DNA of 64,000 nucleotides from Parabacteroides chongii (GTDB lineage Bacteria; Bacteroidota; Bacteroidia; Bacteroidales; Tannerellaceae): assembly GCF_029581355.1 (NCBI RefSeq), contig NZ_CP120849.1, forward strand, positions 838,501 to 902,500, read 5' to 3'. Every line of letters begins with the position of its first letter. Position 1 is the first letter of the stretch. The notes beneath the pieces were generated by a model. That model saw nothing but the letters and a program-made list of their open reading frames with translations, was not told the DNA's origin and did not search any database. Of this stretch, positions 18,328 through 26,133 are shown in pieces. A program made the translations under genes and the position numbers.

Positions 18328-20643
18328 TTAAAACGTAATATTTGCACTAAACTCTACTGTGAAAGGACGGATATAGCTACCGGCCATCCATTGTCCGTTA
18401 TGCTTGGCGGCATCTTCTTTCTTATCCAGTTCCGCACCGGAGATACTACCGCGTGCGCCGGTTTGATTCAGGATGTTGACTACCGTAGCACCCAGGCTAA
18501 GATACTTATTTACTTTGTAATTGACACCTCCGAACGTCTCCCAGCGACCATTGAAGTAATAGGCATTATTGATGTTCGCATAGGTCTTGCTGAAATAGCG
18601 GGCACTCAACCAGACTCTAAAATCCTTATACGTATAGCTTGGGTCGATTTCAACCAATACCTTCGGTATTTCCGTTACAATATTTCCCGTTGCATTGATG
18701 CCGGCATAGCTGCCGTCGGAGAAGCTGACGCCTGTTTCATACTTCTTATAGGTCGGATTCTGATAGGTGAAGAGGAAATGCAGGTCGAAGCCTTTGAACA
18801 GCTTGGCAATCAAGTCGGTTGTCCAGCCGATTGTCTTGATGTCGTAGCTAAGTGGGGCGGCGTTAATATCCTGGCTGTTATTAGGATTTATCAGATTCAG
18901 TGTCGAGTTGTTGTTCGTCTTCCCGATATAAGAGAATAAAGAAGTCAGGCTCAGCCAGCTGTTGTTGTAATAGATACCGGCACGTCCCAATGGGATGGCA
19001 ACCTTTTCTACGTTCGGCAATTCCGACGGGGCAAAGCTGGAGATTGTCGGATGCTGGGTATTATAGGTGAAATCGCCGGTAAAACCGAACTGGTCAGTCA
19101 GTTTGTAAGTCAATGCAAAGGTATAGACCTGGTTGAACCAGTTATAATCGAAATCCTGCGGAGTGATAGTTCCGGTCTGACCGTTCTTATTATAGGTGGC
19201 TCCTAAGTGATAGTTGGCGAAACGTCCCAATACGCTGTCTCCTCTCAGATAGATGGCGGCGTTCTGTCCGTGCATCTTCTGATATTCAAAACGGGCACCG
19301 TAGTAGACGTTCAGCTTGTCGTTGATGTCCCAGTCGTGTGTAAAATAGAGAGCCAGCTTGTTTTCGTAGCCTTTGTAATATTCGGAAGCGTTCTTGTTGA
19401 AGTCGTAGTAAACGCCGTCGGTGTTTCCATCCTTAATCAGGCGGCTGGGATATTCCTCAACTGTATGGTCGAACATAGTCGTGTTGGAAGCGTAATCAAT
19501 TTTGTAATGCCACTGGTTCAAGCCAATACGCCAGGTTCCGTTAGTATATTCGCGGGAGAGTTCGGAGGTAAGGAAGGCTTCGTCGATATTCCCACGGTTC
19601 AGGCAGGACATACGGCTCTGCACATAGCCCTCGTAGGGTTGCAGATTGCCTTTCACGTCTTTGAGGAAATAGCCGTCGGCAGCTGTTTTCTGGGCTATAG
19701 CCATTGGAGTCTGGTAGACATACGAGCCTAGTGCATGGTCGTATTTCGCGTTGACAATCCATTTCATGCCGTTATCCCATTTGTAGGAATGATGCAGGCT
19801 GATTTGATTGCCCTTGTTCAGAGAAGCGTCATAAAGATTGGTCTTTTTCAGTTCGCCGGAACGCATATCCATGTAGACCATCTCCCCGGTTGTCGGCAGA
19901 TAGGAACTGGTTCCCAACTTAAAGCCGGGGATTTCCTTCACGCTACCGTCGCCCACATAGATAAACGGGGCACTGGTGGCTGCATTCGACGGCCAGCGGC
20001 TGTTGCTGTAATGATAGATGACCGACAGCTCGCCACGGTTCTGATTATAGCGTTTGGTAATGGCGGCTTTGTAGATTTGCGTCCGGTCCTGATTGGAGGC
20101 AAAGCGCAATTTGAATGTGCCCGGGTCGAAATCCTGGTAAATACTTCCGCTGTAATACCAGCCTTTACCGGCGTTGCCGCTGATGGTCAGGTCGAACTGT
20201 TGTTTGCCGAAATGGTTTGTATTATAGTTCAGCTTGCCTTGGAACTTCTCCGTACCCAACTGCGTTTGGGAGTTTACGGCATATCCGATATTACCGGTCG
20301 TGATGGCTGTTTCCGAGATTTTCAGCAATCCGACATGGCCCAGGCTGCCATCGCCACGCCAATGTGTATTCACATTATGAGGATTGGAGTTGTATACAAC
20401 AGGGAGTCCGTTCTCCAGTACATTGACATCTCCCCCCGGCAATCCGATAGAAATCTCACGGGGTCCATTCGCACTGGATGCATTCAGCATCACATTACGG
20501 CTATTCGTTTCGTTCGATTTTTCTTTATTAATCTGAACTGTGTCTTTCACGGCTTCCTGTGCATACGTCACTGCTGTGGCAGTACAGCCGGCGAGCATTA
20601 ATAAGAAAGACTTCTTCATGGCAATCATGGCAACTGTTTTCAT
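18328..20643 (-). CDS. TonB-dependent outer-membrane receptor (not SusC type)
   Basis: 771 aa with signal peptide (cleavage near VTYAQ). In-frame ATGs at 20628 and 20619 are alternative starts; 20619 gives the shortest signal peptide. Plug followed by a beta-barrel ending in an aromatic C-terminus (VEFSANITF). At about 770 residues, without a carboxypeptidase-like domain and with no SusD gene next to it, this is a conventional TonB receptor rather than a SusC. Its place between the GH32 gene and the fructose-type sensor suggests uptake of fructo-oligosaccharides. A -7 element lies at 20689 and an ordered repeat array further upstream. Confidence 0.85.
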   Translation of the reverse strand: MKTVAMIAMKKSFLLMLAGCTATAVTYAQEAVKDTVQINKEKSNETNSRNVMLNASSANGPREISIGLPGGDVNVLENGLPVVYNSNPHNVNTHWRGDGSLGHVGLLKISETAITTGNIGYAVNSQTQLGTEKFQGKLNYNTNHFGKQQFDLTISGNAGKGWYYSGSIYQDFDPGTFKLRFASNQDRTQIYKAAITKRYNQNRGELSVIYHYSNSRWPSNAATSAPFIYVGDGSVKEIPGFKLGTSSYLPTTGEMVYMDMRSGELKKTNLYDASLNKGNQISLHHSYKWDNGMKWIVNAKYDHALGSYVYQTPMAIAQKTAADGYFLKDVKGNLQPYEGYVQSRMSCLNRGNIDEAFLTSELSREYTNGTWRIGLNQWHYKIDYASNTTMFDHTVEEYPSRLIKDGNTDGVYYDFNKNASEYYKGYENKLALYFTHDWDINDKLNVYYGARFEYQKMHGQNAAIYLRGDSVLGRFANYHLGATYNKNGQTGTITPQDFDYNWFNQVYTFALTYKLTDQFGFTGDFTYNTQHPTISSFAPSELPNVEKVAIPLGRAGIYYNNSWLSLTSLFSYIGKTNNNSTLNLINPNNSQDINAAPLSYDIKTIGWTTDLIAKLFKGFDLHFLFTYQNPTYKKYETGVSFSDGSYAGINATGNIVTEIPKVLVEIDPSYTYKDFRVWLSARYFSKTYANINNAYYFNGRWETFGGVNYKVNKYLSLGATVVNILNQTGARGSISGAELDKKEDAAKHNGQWMAGSYIRPFTVEFSANITF

Positions 20644-20688
20644 ATAGAATGTTTTAATGTTTGTTTCGTGGTAACAAGTTTACAGTTG

Positions 20689-20696
20689 CAAAAGTA
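20689..20696 (-). promoter_or_regulatory. -7 element of the fructan operon
   Basis: Minus strand TACTTTTG matches TAnnTTTG, about 45 nt before the receptor start. No -33 element at standard spacing, as expected if an activator such as the neighbouring hybrid sensor is needed. Confidence 0.5.
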
Positions 20697-20838
20697 GGGA
20701 GCCGGCAAATAAGGGAATATAACAAAACGCACGAGTACTTATACAATCGTCACATGCATGATTTTCAGTGGATAAGTATCAAATTAGTACCATAAATGTG
20801 ACAAATGTACTATTCCATACAGCGGGGTAATTTTTACA

Positions 20839-20938
20839 ATGCCTATTCTAAGACCCTAACAATAGGCATCGTAAGCACCTAACGATAGGCATTATAACAC
20901 CCTTACAATAGGCAGTATAACACCTTAATGATAGGCAT
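20839..20938. repeat. Five-site 23-bp-period ATAGGCAT array
   Basis: ATAGGCAT or ATAGGCAG occurs at 20862, 20885, 20908 and 20931, exactly 23 bp apart, and its reverse complement ATGCCTAT at 20839, again 23 bp from the next copy. The spacers are related too (AACACC before most units). The array sits in the 323-bp gap between the hybrid sensor gene and the receptor, upstream of the receptor's -7 element. A set of binding sites for the sensor's AraC-type domain is the likely role. The rest of the gap (20697-20838) is AT-rich with no clear signal. Confidence 0.65.
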
Positions 20939-20966
20939 TGATAAAAAGGACTGTCCAAGAGCAAAA

Positions 20967-23684
20967 TCAAATCTCCTCTGTCTGCTGATATTCCTTCGGA
21001 GTAAGATTATAGGCAGCCTTGAAGCATTTGGTAAAGTAGGCGGGAGAAGAGAAGCCGGTTTGGTAGGCTATTTCATTAATATTATATTGTCGTTGCTTTA
21101 GGAGCACAGCCGCCTTACGCAAACGATAGTTGCGAAGGAAATCGACAGGCGCCGTTCCCGTCAGCTCCTTAATCTTCCGATGCAAATGTCCGCGTGAAAG
21201 ACCAAGCGTATCACTCAGTTTCTCCACATTAAACTCCGAATCGGCATACACTTCTTCTATCTGTACCAGGAAGCGACGCAGGAACAAATCATCCATATTC
21301 TCCACCTTCTCCGGTTGAGCAATCAAAAGATTACTACCTTGCAGCTTCTTCAGCAAGTTTTCACGCAGCCTCTTTTGTTCTTCAAGAATACGGATGATAC
21401 GAAGTTTCACAAAGTTCATGCGGAACGGCTTCTGTATATATCCATCCGCCCCACCCGATATGCCATACATCCGCTGACGCTCGTCCGACAAAGCCGTCAG
21501 AAGAATAACCGGGATATGACTCACCGCCATATCTGTCTTTACACTACGGCAAAGCTCAAACCCATTCATCTCCGGCATCATCACATCCGAGAGTATAAGC
21601 GAAACCTCTTCCGTTTGAAGCATATCCAAAGCCACCTTTCCATTGCCGGCAGTCAGAATACGGAAATTACCGGACAATTCCTTTTCCAGAAACGCCCGTA
21701 CCTCATCGTCGTCTTCTACAACCAAAACAGTATACGAATATTTCTGCTCCAGCAAGGCCTTCTCCTCCGAATCATCTAGATTAGAAGCATCATACGCCAA
21801 TGGAGAAACCGGCAGTTCGGTGATATACTCGCCTTTCAGCTCCGTCTTATCTTTCCGCAGTGAAAAAGAAAAGACCGTCCGCTGACCGGGAGTACTCTCC
21901 ACCTTCACCTCTCCGTTATGCATCTTCACATATTCATTGACCAGATGCAGACCGATGCCTGTCCCTACCCGACTGTTCTCCGAATAGAACCGGTTGAACA
22001 GATAGGGCAGATTCTCCGGCTGTATACCGGAACCATTGTCTTCCACTTCTATCGTCACCCATTCCTCCGATTCTTTCACAAGCACCTGGATAGCTCCGCC
22101 CTCCGGCGTAAACTTGAAAGCATTGGATAACAGGTTTACCAATACCTTCTCAATCATATCCGGGTCCATCCATATCCGACAATTCTTCATCTCCGAAGAA
22201 AAAGAATAGTTGATATTACGCACCTTCGCCATGCTGTTGAAGTAAGACTTCACCTCACCCGAAAAAGAGACAATCTCTATCTCCCGAATCTTCAGTTTCT
22301 CTTGCTTATTCTCCACCTTACGGAAGTCAAGTATCTGATTGATAACCCGAAGCAGACGGCCCGCGTTTTTATGAATCAATTCCAGGTCGGACAGATACGG
22401 GGAGTCGTGCAACAGATTGAGCAATCGGTCCAAAGGGCCGAGTATCAATGTTAAAGGTGTTCGTACCTCATGCGATATATTGGTAAAGAACTGGAGCTTC
22501 GACGCCGTTACCTCTTCTATCTCCGCATTCAGCGAGATAAGTTTACGACGTTGCTCCTCTTCCTTTTTGTTTATCTCTCGTAATTCACGGTTTTTGAGGC
22601 GTATCTTCCGGTTGATATAAAAGACATAGCCGGAAAGGGTGATAAAGCCAATCATCAATAGCGTGATGATAGTCAAAGAGTCTTGCAGGAAATTAAAACG
22701 ATGGAGCAGTTCGTCCATACGGCTTCGCTGCGTCTCAATGCGTTGCTGGTAGTTATTCAAGCGTTCTGCCTGAAGCAGGAGCGTGCGCGCGGCTGCCTGG
22801 TCGACAAGGCCGCTTGAAAGAGGGATGTATTTATCGACCTCTTCTCCCCGGATAAGCTGCATGGCTGTGCGGATTACCTGCTCACCGCCAGTCGGATACA
22901 GGAAGGAGACGTTAATGCGTCCGTCTGCCACCGCTTCCAAGCCGGCATTGGCTACGGCATCCATACCAATGATAGGCAGCGCCTTTCCCTTCACGGAGTC
23001 CAATGCCATGAAATGCTCACGAGCGGCAATCGCCATCATATCGTTATGGGCATACACAAAATCAATGGGTTGGGAAAAGTCAATCTCTTTCAGTCGTCGG
23101 GCAGCAACATCATAACGCCACTCACCCTCTACCGGACGAAACGTTACATCTGTACGTTTTGCCAAAGCATCCCTGAAGCCATTGTGTCGCTCCTGAGCAG
23201 GGGAAGAGCCGACCATTCCCCATATTTCAAGCACGGAGGCATTCGGGACCAACTGTTTAGCGGCATAGGTTCCGGCGGCAAAGCCTATTTCATAGTTGTT
23301 GGCACCAACGAATGTGGTGTATTGATTCGTATTGACTTTACGGTCAGTTATAATGGTCGGGATACCTGCACGAAAAGCTTCCTCTGCTACTTCCGTTATC
23401 GGAGTCGATTCAAAAGGGGAGATAATCAAGACATCCACTTTTTGTGCGATCAGCTCCCGAATTTGTTCTATCTGACGGTCGTTGTCACTATCGGCATCCT
23501 TAATCAAAACCTGAATGCTGTCATAATTCGAAGCTTCGATACCTACGTCTCTGACCATCTGTTGCCGCCAGGCATCGTCAAGCATACATTGAGAGATTCC
23601 TATCACATATTTCTTTTCCTTATCGACCTGTGAACAGCCGGTAAGAAGGATAAAAAAGAGTAATATGGATAAGAGGTGTTTCAT
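20967..23684 (-). CDS. Hybrid two-component sensor/regulator with periplasmic sugar-binding domain
   Basis: 905 aa from ATG 23684, which starts a signal-anchor or lipoprotein-like leader (LLTGCSQ). Domains: periplasmic-binding-protein sensor of LacI/RbsB type (~22-315), transmembrane segment (~337-357), HisKA with His405 in NISHEVRTPL, HATPase (~505-610, EDNGSGI), receiver (~652-770, Asp700 in ILSDVMMPEMNG) and AraC-type HTH (~810-900). Kinase, receiver and DNA-binding parts are fused in one protein. This layout is that of the B. thetaiotaomicron fructose sensor BT1754, so it probably senses periplasmic fructose and activates the adjoining operon. Transcribed in the same direction as the operon. 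Confidence 0.92.
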   Translation of the reverse strand: MKHLLSILLFFILLTGCSQVDKEKKYVIGISQCMLDDAWRQQMVRDVGIEASNYDSIQVLIKDADSDNDRQIEQIRELIAQKVDVLIISPFESTPITEVAEEAFRAGIPTIITDRKVNTNQYTTFVGANNYEIGFAAGTYAAKQLVPNASVLEIWGMVGSSPAQERHNGFRDALAKRTDVTFRPVEGEWRYDVAARRLKEIDFSQPIDFVYAHNDMMAIAAREHFMALDSVKGKALPIIGMDAVANAGLEAVADGRINVSFLYPTGGEQVIRTAMQLIRGEEVDKYIPLSSGLVDQAAARTLLLQAERLNNYQQRIETQRSRMDELLHRFNFLQDSLTIITLLMIGFITLSGYVFYINRKIRLKNRELREINKKEEEQRRKLISLNAEIEEVTASKLQFFTNISHEVRTPLTLILGPLDRLLNLLHDSPYLSDLELIHKNAGRLLRVINQILDFRKVENKQEKLKIREIEIVSFSGEVKSYFNSMAKVRNINYSFSSEMKNCRIWMDPDMIEKVLVNLLSNAFKFTPEGGAIQVLVKESEEWVTIEVEDNGSGIQPENLPYLFNRFYSENSRVGTGIGLHLVNEYVKMHNGEVKVESTPGQRTVFSFSLRKDKTELKGEYITELPVSPLAYDASNLDDSEEKALLEQKYSYTVLVVEDDDEVRAFLEKELSGNFRILTAGNGKVALDMLQTEEVSLILSDVMMPEMNGFELCRSVKTDMAVSHIPVILLTALSDERQRMYGISGGADGYIQKPFRMNFVKLRIIRILEEQKRLRENLLKKLQGSNLLIAQPEKVENMDDLFLRRFLVQIEEVYADSEFNVEKLSDTLGLSRGHLHRKIKELTGTAPVDFLRNYRLRKAAVLLKQRQYNINEIAYQTGFSSPAYFTKCFKAAYNLTPKEYQQTEEI

Positions 23685-23780
23685 GGATTGGTAATTTATC
23701 AATAATGAGCCAATTTGCCAATGTGCCAATAGAGATAGCAATAAGTTCAGTATTTATCAGAATTGAGCCAATTCAAATCG

Positions 23781-23898
23781 TATTAGGGAACGCAGATGAC
23801 GCAGAACACGCAGACATCCGCAGACTTTTTATTTTCTTTAAAACAATATATTGTCTGCGTTTATCTGCGCTCGTCTGCGTCATCTGCGTTCCTTAATA
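23781..23898. repeat. ACGCAGA palindromic element, right copy
   Basis: 118-bp inverted repeat; outer arms 23781-23805 and 23874-23898 match in 24 of 25 positions. The sequence from TATTAGGGAACGCAGATGAC onward is shared with the left copy at 14112. It lies between the start of the hybrid sensor gene and the end of pyrH, so the two copies bracket the fructan cassette. Confidence 0.88.
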
Positions 23899-23925
23899 CA
23901 AACTGGATATATAGCTCAGTTCTTT

Positions 23926-24636
23926 CTAGTTGTGTACCAATGTCCCGATATTCTCTCCGCTCATTACCTTCTTCAGATTACCGTTCGTATCCATATCGAA
24001 GACAATGATAGGCAGGTTATTCTCCTTACACATCGTAGTTGCTGTCAGGTCCATTACTTTCAGACCGCGTGTATAAATTTCGTCGTATGTGATATCGGAA
24101 AACTTGGTTGCTGTCGGATCTTTTTCCGGATCGGCAGTGTAAATACCATCCACACGAGTTCCTTTCAGCATCACATCCGCTTCGATCTCGATACCTCTCA
24201 AGGATGAACCGGTATCGGTTGTGAAGAACGGGTTTCCTGTACCGCCGGACATAATTACAACATTGCCCTGTTCCAATAGTTCGATAGCACGCCATTTATT
24301 ATAGAACTCACCGATCGGCTCCATGCGGATAGCTGTCAGAACCTTTGCCTTTACACCTTGTGCGACAAGGGCGGAACTTAATGCCAGACTATTGATCACC
24401 GTTGCCAGCATTCCCATCTGATCACCTTTCACCCGGTCGAAACCTTTAGATGCTCCGCTCAGACCACGGAAAATATTTCCTCCACCGATCACAATTCCGA
24501 TCTGTACACCCATTTCGGAAATTTCTTTGATCTGTGTTGCATATTCGTTCAGACGAACTTCGTCGATACCATATTGTTTTCCTCCCATCAGCGATTCGCC
24601 GCTAAGTTTCAGGAGAATTCGTTTGTACTGCGCCAT
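23926..24636 (-). CDS. pyrH: UMP kinase
   Basis: 236 aa amino-acid-kinase fold enzyme that phosphorylates UMP to UDP for pyrimidine nucleotide synthesis. Visible motifs: KLSGESLMG (phosphate binding) at the N-terminus, IGGGNIFRG, and GGTGNPFFTTD in the UMP-binding region. Length is normal. Usually paired with frr; here separated from it by the fructan cassette. Confidence 0.97.
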   Translation of the reverse strand: MAQYKRILLKLSGESLMGGKQYGIDEVRLNEYATQIKEISEMGVQIGIVIGGGNIFRGLSGASKGFDRVKGDQMGMLATVINSLALSSALVAQGVKAKVLTAIRMEPIGEFYNKWRAIELLEQGNVVIMSGGTGNPFFTTDTGSSLRGIEIEADVMLKGTRVDGIYTADPEKDPTATKFSDITYDEIYTRGLKVMDLTATTMCKENNLPIIVFDMDTNGNLKKVMSGENIGTLVHN

Positions 24637-24670
24637 CTTTATCTGTTTTAATTTCTAAATGTTCTGTCGG

Positions 24671-24678
24671 CAAAGATA
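24671..24678 (-). promoter_or_regulatory. -7 element of pyrH
   Basis: Minus strand TATCTTTG, an exact TAnnTTTG, about 35 nt before the pyrH start. No -33 element is clear. Confidence 0.5.
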
Positions 24679-24797
24679 ATGCAAGTCGCAACTTATCTCC
24701 GCTGTAGGACAAAAATACAGAAATTCAATCAGTAAACAATATCAGGAGTTAATTATTACGACATTATTTAATAAAAGTGTATAGCGTATGTAACCGA

Positions 24798-24944
24798 TTT
24801 GTAATATCGCCACTTTACTTTTGTTATTGAAATGAAAACACTTTATTCCTTATTTTGAAGACACTAAGAAAATAGCCAAACCTTCTTCCTAACTTTAGGT
24901 TTCCCCACTACTTTCAGCGGAAAGAGATGGGGAAACGTTGTTTT
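24798..24944 (+). ncRNA. Candidate small RNA or structured 5' leader
   Basis: TTTG (24798-24801) and TACTTTTG (24816-24823) form a plus-strand promoter-like pair. About 75 nt on is a strong stem, GTTTCCCCA (24899-24907) with TGGGGAAAC (24928-24936), containing an inner CTTTC/GGAAAG stem and followed by GTTGTTTT. That would make a transcript of about 115 nt ending near 24944. It may be a free small RNA or a leader of the gene at 25046. Apart from this and the pyrH -7 element, the 409-bp gap 24637-25045 holds only a weak CGGAA/TTCCG stem near 24974-24990. Confidence 0.35.
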
Positions 24945-25045
24945 GCATAATTCTTATTTTTTCACTTCAAGCGGAAAACAAAATCTTCCGAGGTTCTGTT
25001 TCATATATAAATAGACCAGACAGAATCATTTAAAATAAAATAGTT

Positions 25046-25267
25046 ATGAAAAATGTATTAATTGGCATTGCAGCCGGTATTGCAATTGGTTATGTACTCC
25101 GTAAAATGGAAGACGATGGTAAATTCAAATGTATTCATGATGACATGAGCGAGTTGGCAGACAGAACAAAAAAGAAATTTAAAGATGTTGTCGACAAAGG
25201 AGTCAATCAGGCTGAGTACATCGCTGACCGTGTGGAACATGTAGCGGAAAGAGCCAAAAAGAATTAA
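25046..25267 (+). CDS. Small YtxH-like membrane protein
   Basis: 73 aa. An N-terminal glycine-containing hydrophobic helix (VLIGIAAGIAIGYVL) is followed by a charged, largely helical tail rich in Lys, Asp and Glu. The layout is that of YtxH-type stress-associated small proteins of Bacteroidetes, whose function is not established. It precedes an hsp20 gene in the same direction by about 205 bp, which fits a stress context. ATG follows an AT-rich leader without a clear Shine-Dalgarno. Confidence 0.7.
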   Translation: MKNVLIGIAAGIAIGYVLRKMEDDGKFKCIHDDMSELADRTKKKFKDVVDKGVNQAEYIADRVEHVAERAKKN

Positions 25268-25372
25268 CCATATTAGAAGCAAATTGAAGAATATGAAAAC
25301 ATTTTGTCACAAAAACAGGTAAAATAGACCTAAATACATGACAAAAAGACATCATATTTCTTCTGGCTTCTT

Positions 25373-25388
25373 TGGCACGCAGTTTGTA
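25373..25388 (+). promoter_or_regulatory. Sigma-54-type promoter of hsp20
   Basis: TGGCACG (25373-25379), CAGT, TTGTA (25384-25388): this matches the -24/-12 consensus TGGCACG-N4-TTGCA with the standard GG-N10 spacing, apart from C to T in the -12 GC. The start would fall near 25399, about 75 nt before the gene. No TAnnTTTG element is seen at this gene. Confidence 0.5.
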
Positions 25389-25472
25389 TATTGATAGACG
25401 AACAAAGGGTTCAAAAGAACTTGAAGTTCTATAAATTATTGAATGTGTAACTTAAATATAGGAGATTTAATT

Positions 25473-25901
25473 ATGATGCCGATCAGAAAAAATCAAAATT
25501 GGTTACCGAGTGTCTTCAATGATTTCTTCGATAACGACTGGATGGAAAAAGCTAATTCTACAGCACCTGCCATCAATGTAATTGAAAGCGAGAAAGATTA
25601 TAAAATAGAATTGGCTGCCCCAGGAATGACAAAAGACGATTTCAACGTCCGTATTGACGAGGATAATTGCCTGGTCATTTCAATGGAAAAGAAGAGTGAA
25701 AACAAAGATGAAAATCATAACGGTCGCTATCTGCGTCGCGAGTTTTCATATTCTAAATTCCAGCAGACAATGATATTACCGGATGATGTAGAAAAAGAAC
25801 ACATCAGTGCTAAAGTGGAACATGGTGTATTAACTGTGGATATTCCTAAAAAGGCTCCGGTTGAAGCAGCTAAATTGCAGAGAAACATTGAGATTAAATA
25901 A
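25473..25901 (+). CDS. Hsp20/alpha-crystallin small heat-shock protein
   Basis: 142 aa holdase chaperone. The alpha-crystallin domain spans ~30-135, with ELAAPGMTKDDFNVRI and the hallmark EHGVLTVDIPKK near its end. ATG 25473 is chosen because GGAG (25461-25464) lies 8 nt upstream, a rather good Shine-Dalgarno for this phylum. A sigma-54-like promoter precedes it and a strong terminator follows, so it forms a unit of its own. Confidence 0.93.
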   Translation: MMPIRKNQNWLPSVFNDFFDNDWMEKANSTAPAINVIESEKDYKIELAAPGMTKDDFNVRIDEDNCLVISMEKKSENKDENHNGRYLRREFSYSKFQQTMILPDDVEKEHISAKVEHGVLTVDIPKKAPVEAAKLQRNIEIK

Positions 25902-25921
25902 TCTCATAGTCAATAAATGAA

Positions 25922-25952
25922 TACCCCCCGGTGAATATTTCACCGGGGGGTA
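25922..25952 (+). terminator. Strong terminator after hsp20
   Basis: TACCCCCCGGTGAA pairs with TTCACCGGGGGGTA, followed by TTTTTTTA. It sits between two convergent genes and could stop both transcripts. Confidence 0.92.
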
Positions 25953-25959
25953 TTTTTTT

Positions 25960-26133
25960 ATCTGGTTTCTCTCTTCACAGGGATACTGGCAGATGAACTT
26001 TATTTTATTACTTTAGTATTAATACTATCACTTGTTCGCCCGTCTCAGGTTAATTGGCTGGGTTTATAGAGGCGTACTCCCTGTACGCCTCTACCGCAAC
26101 CGCGTGATAATTTTAGAATTATTTCATTGTTTC
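25960..26133. other. 3' flank of surface-protein gene 1, shared with gene 2
   Basis: The sequence beyond the stop codon, for example CTCTTCACAG, TTACTTTAGTATTAATA and TGTTCGCCC, reappears in the same order beyond gene 2 at about 56164-56319. A TAGAGGCGTAC/GTACGCCTCTA inverted repeat is near 26070-26092. The conservation extends the gene duplication past the coding end. Confidence 0.7.

Noticed and set aside
20839..20938. CRISPR-like short regular repeat
   Set aside because: The period is only 23 bp with no unique spacers between repeats, and no cas genes are present; it fits an operator array.
24637..25045. tRNA or other classic stable RNA gene
   Set aside because: No cloverleaf or known ribozyme-like pattern was seen; only the nested hairpin at 24899-24936 stands out.
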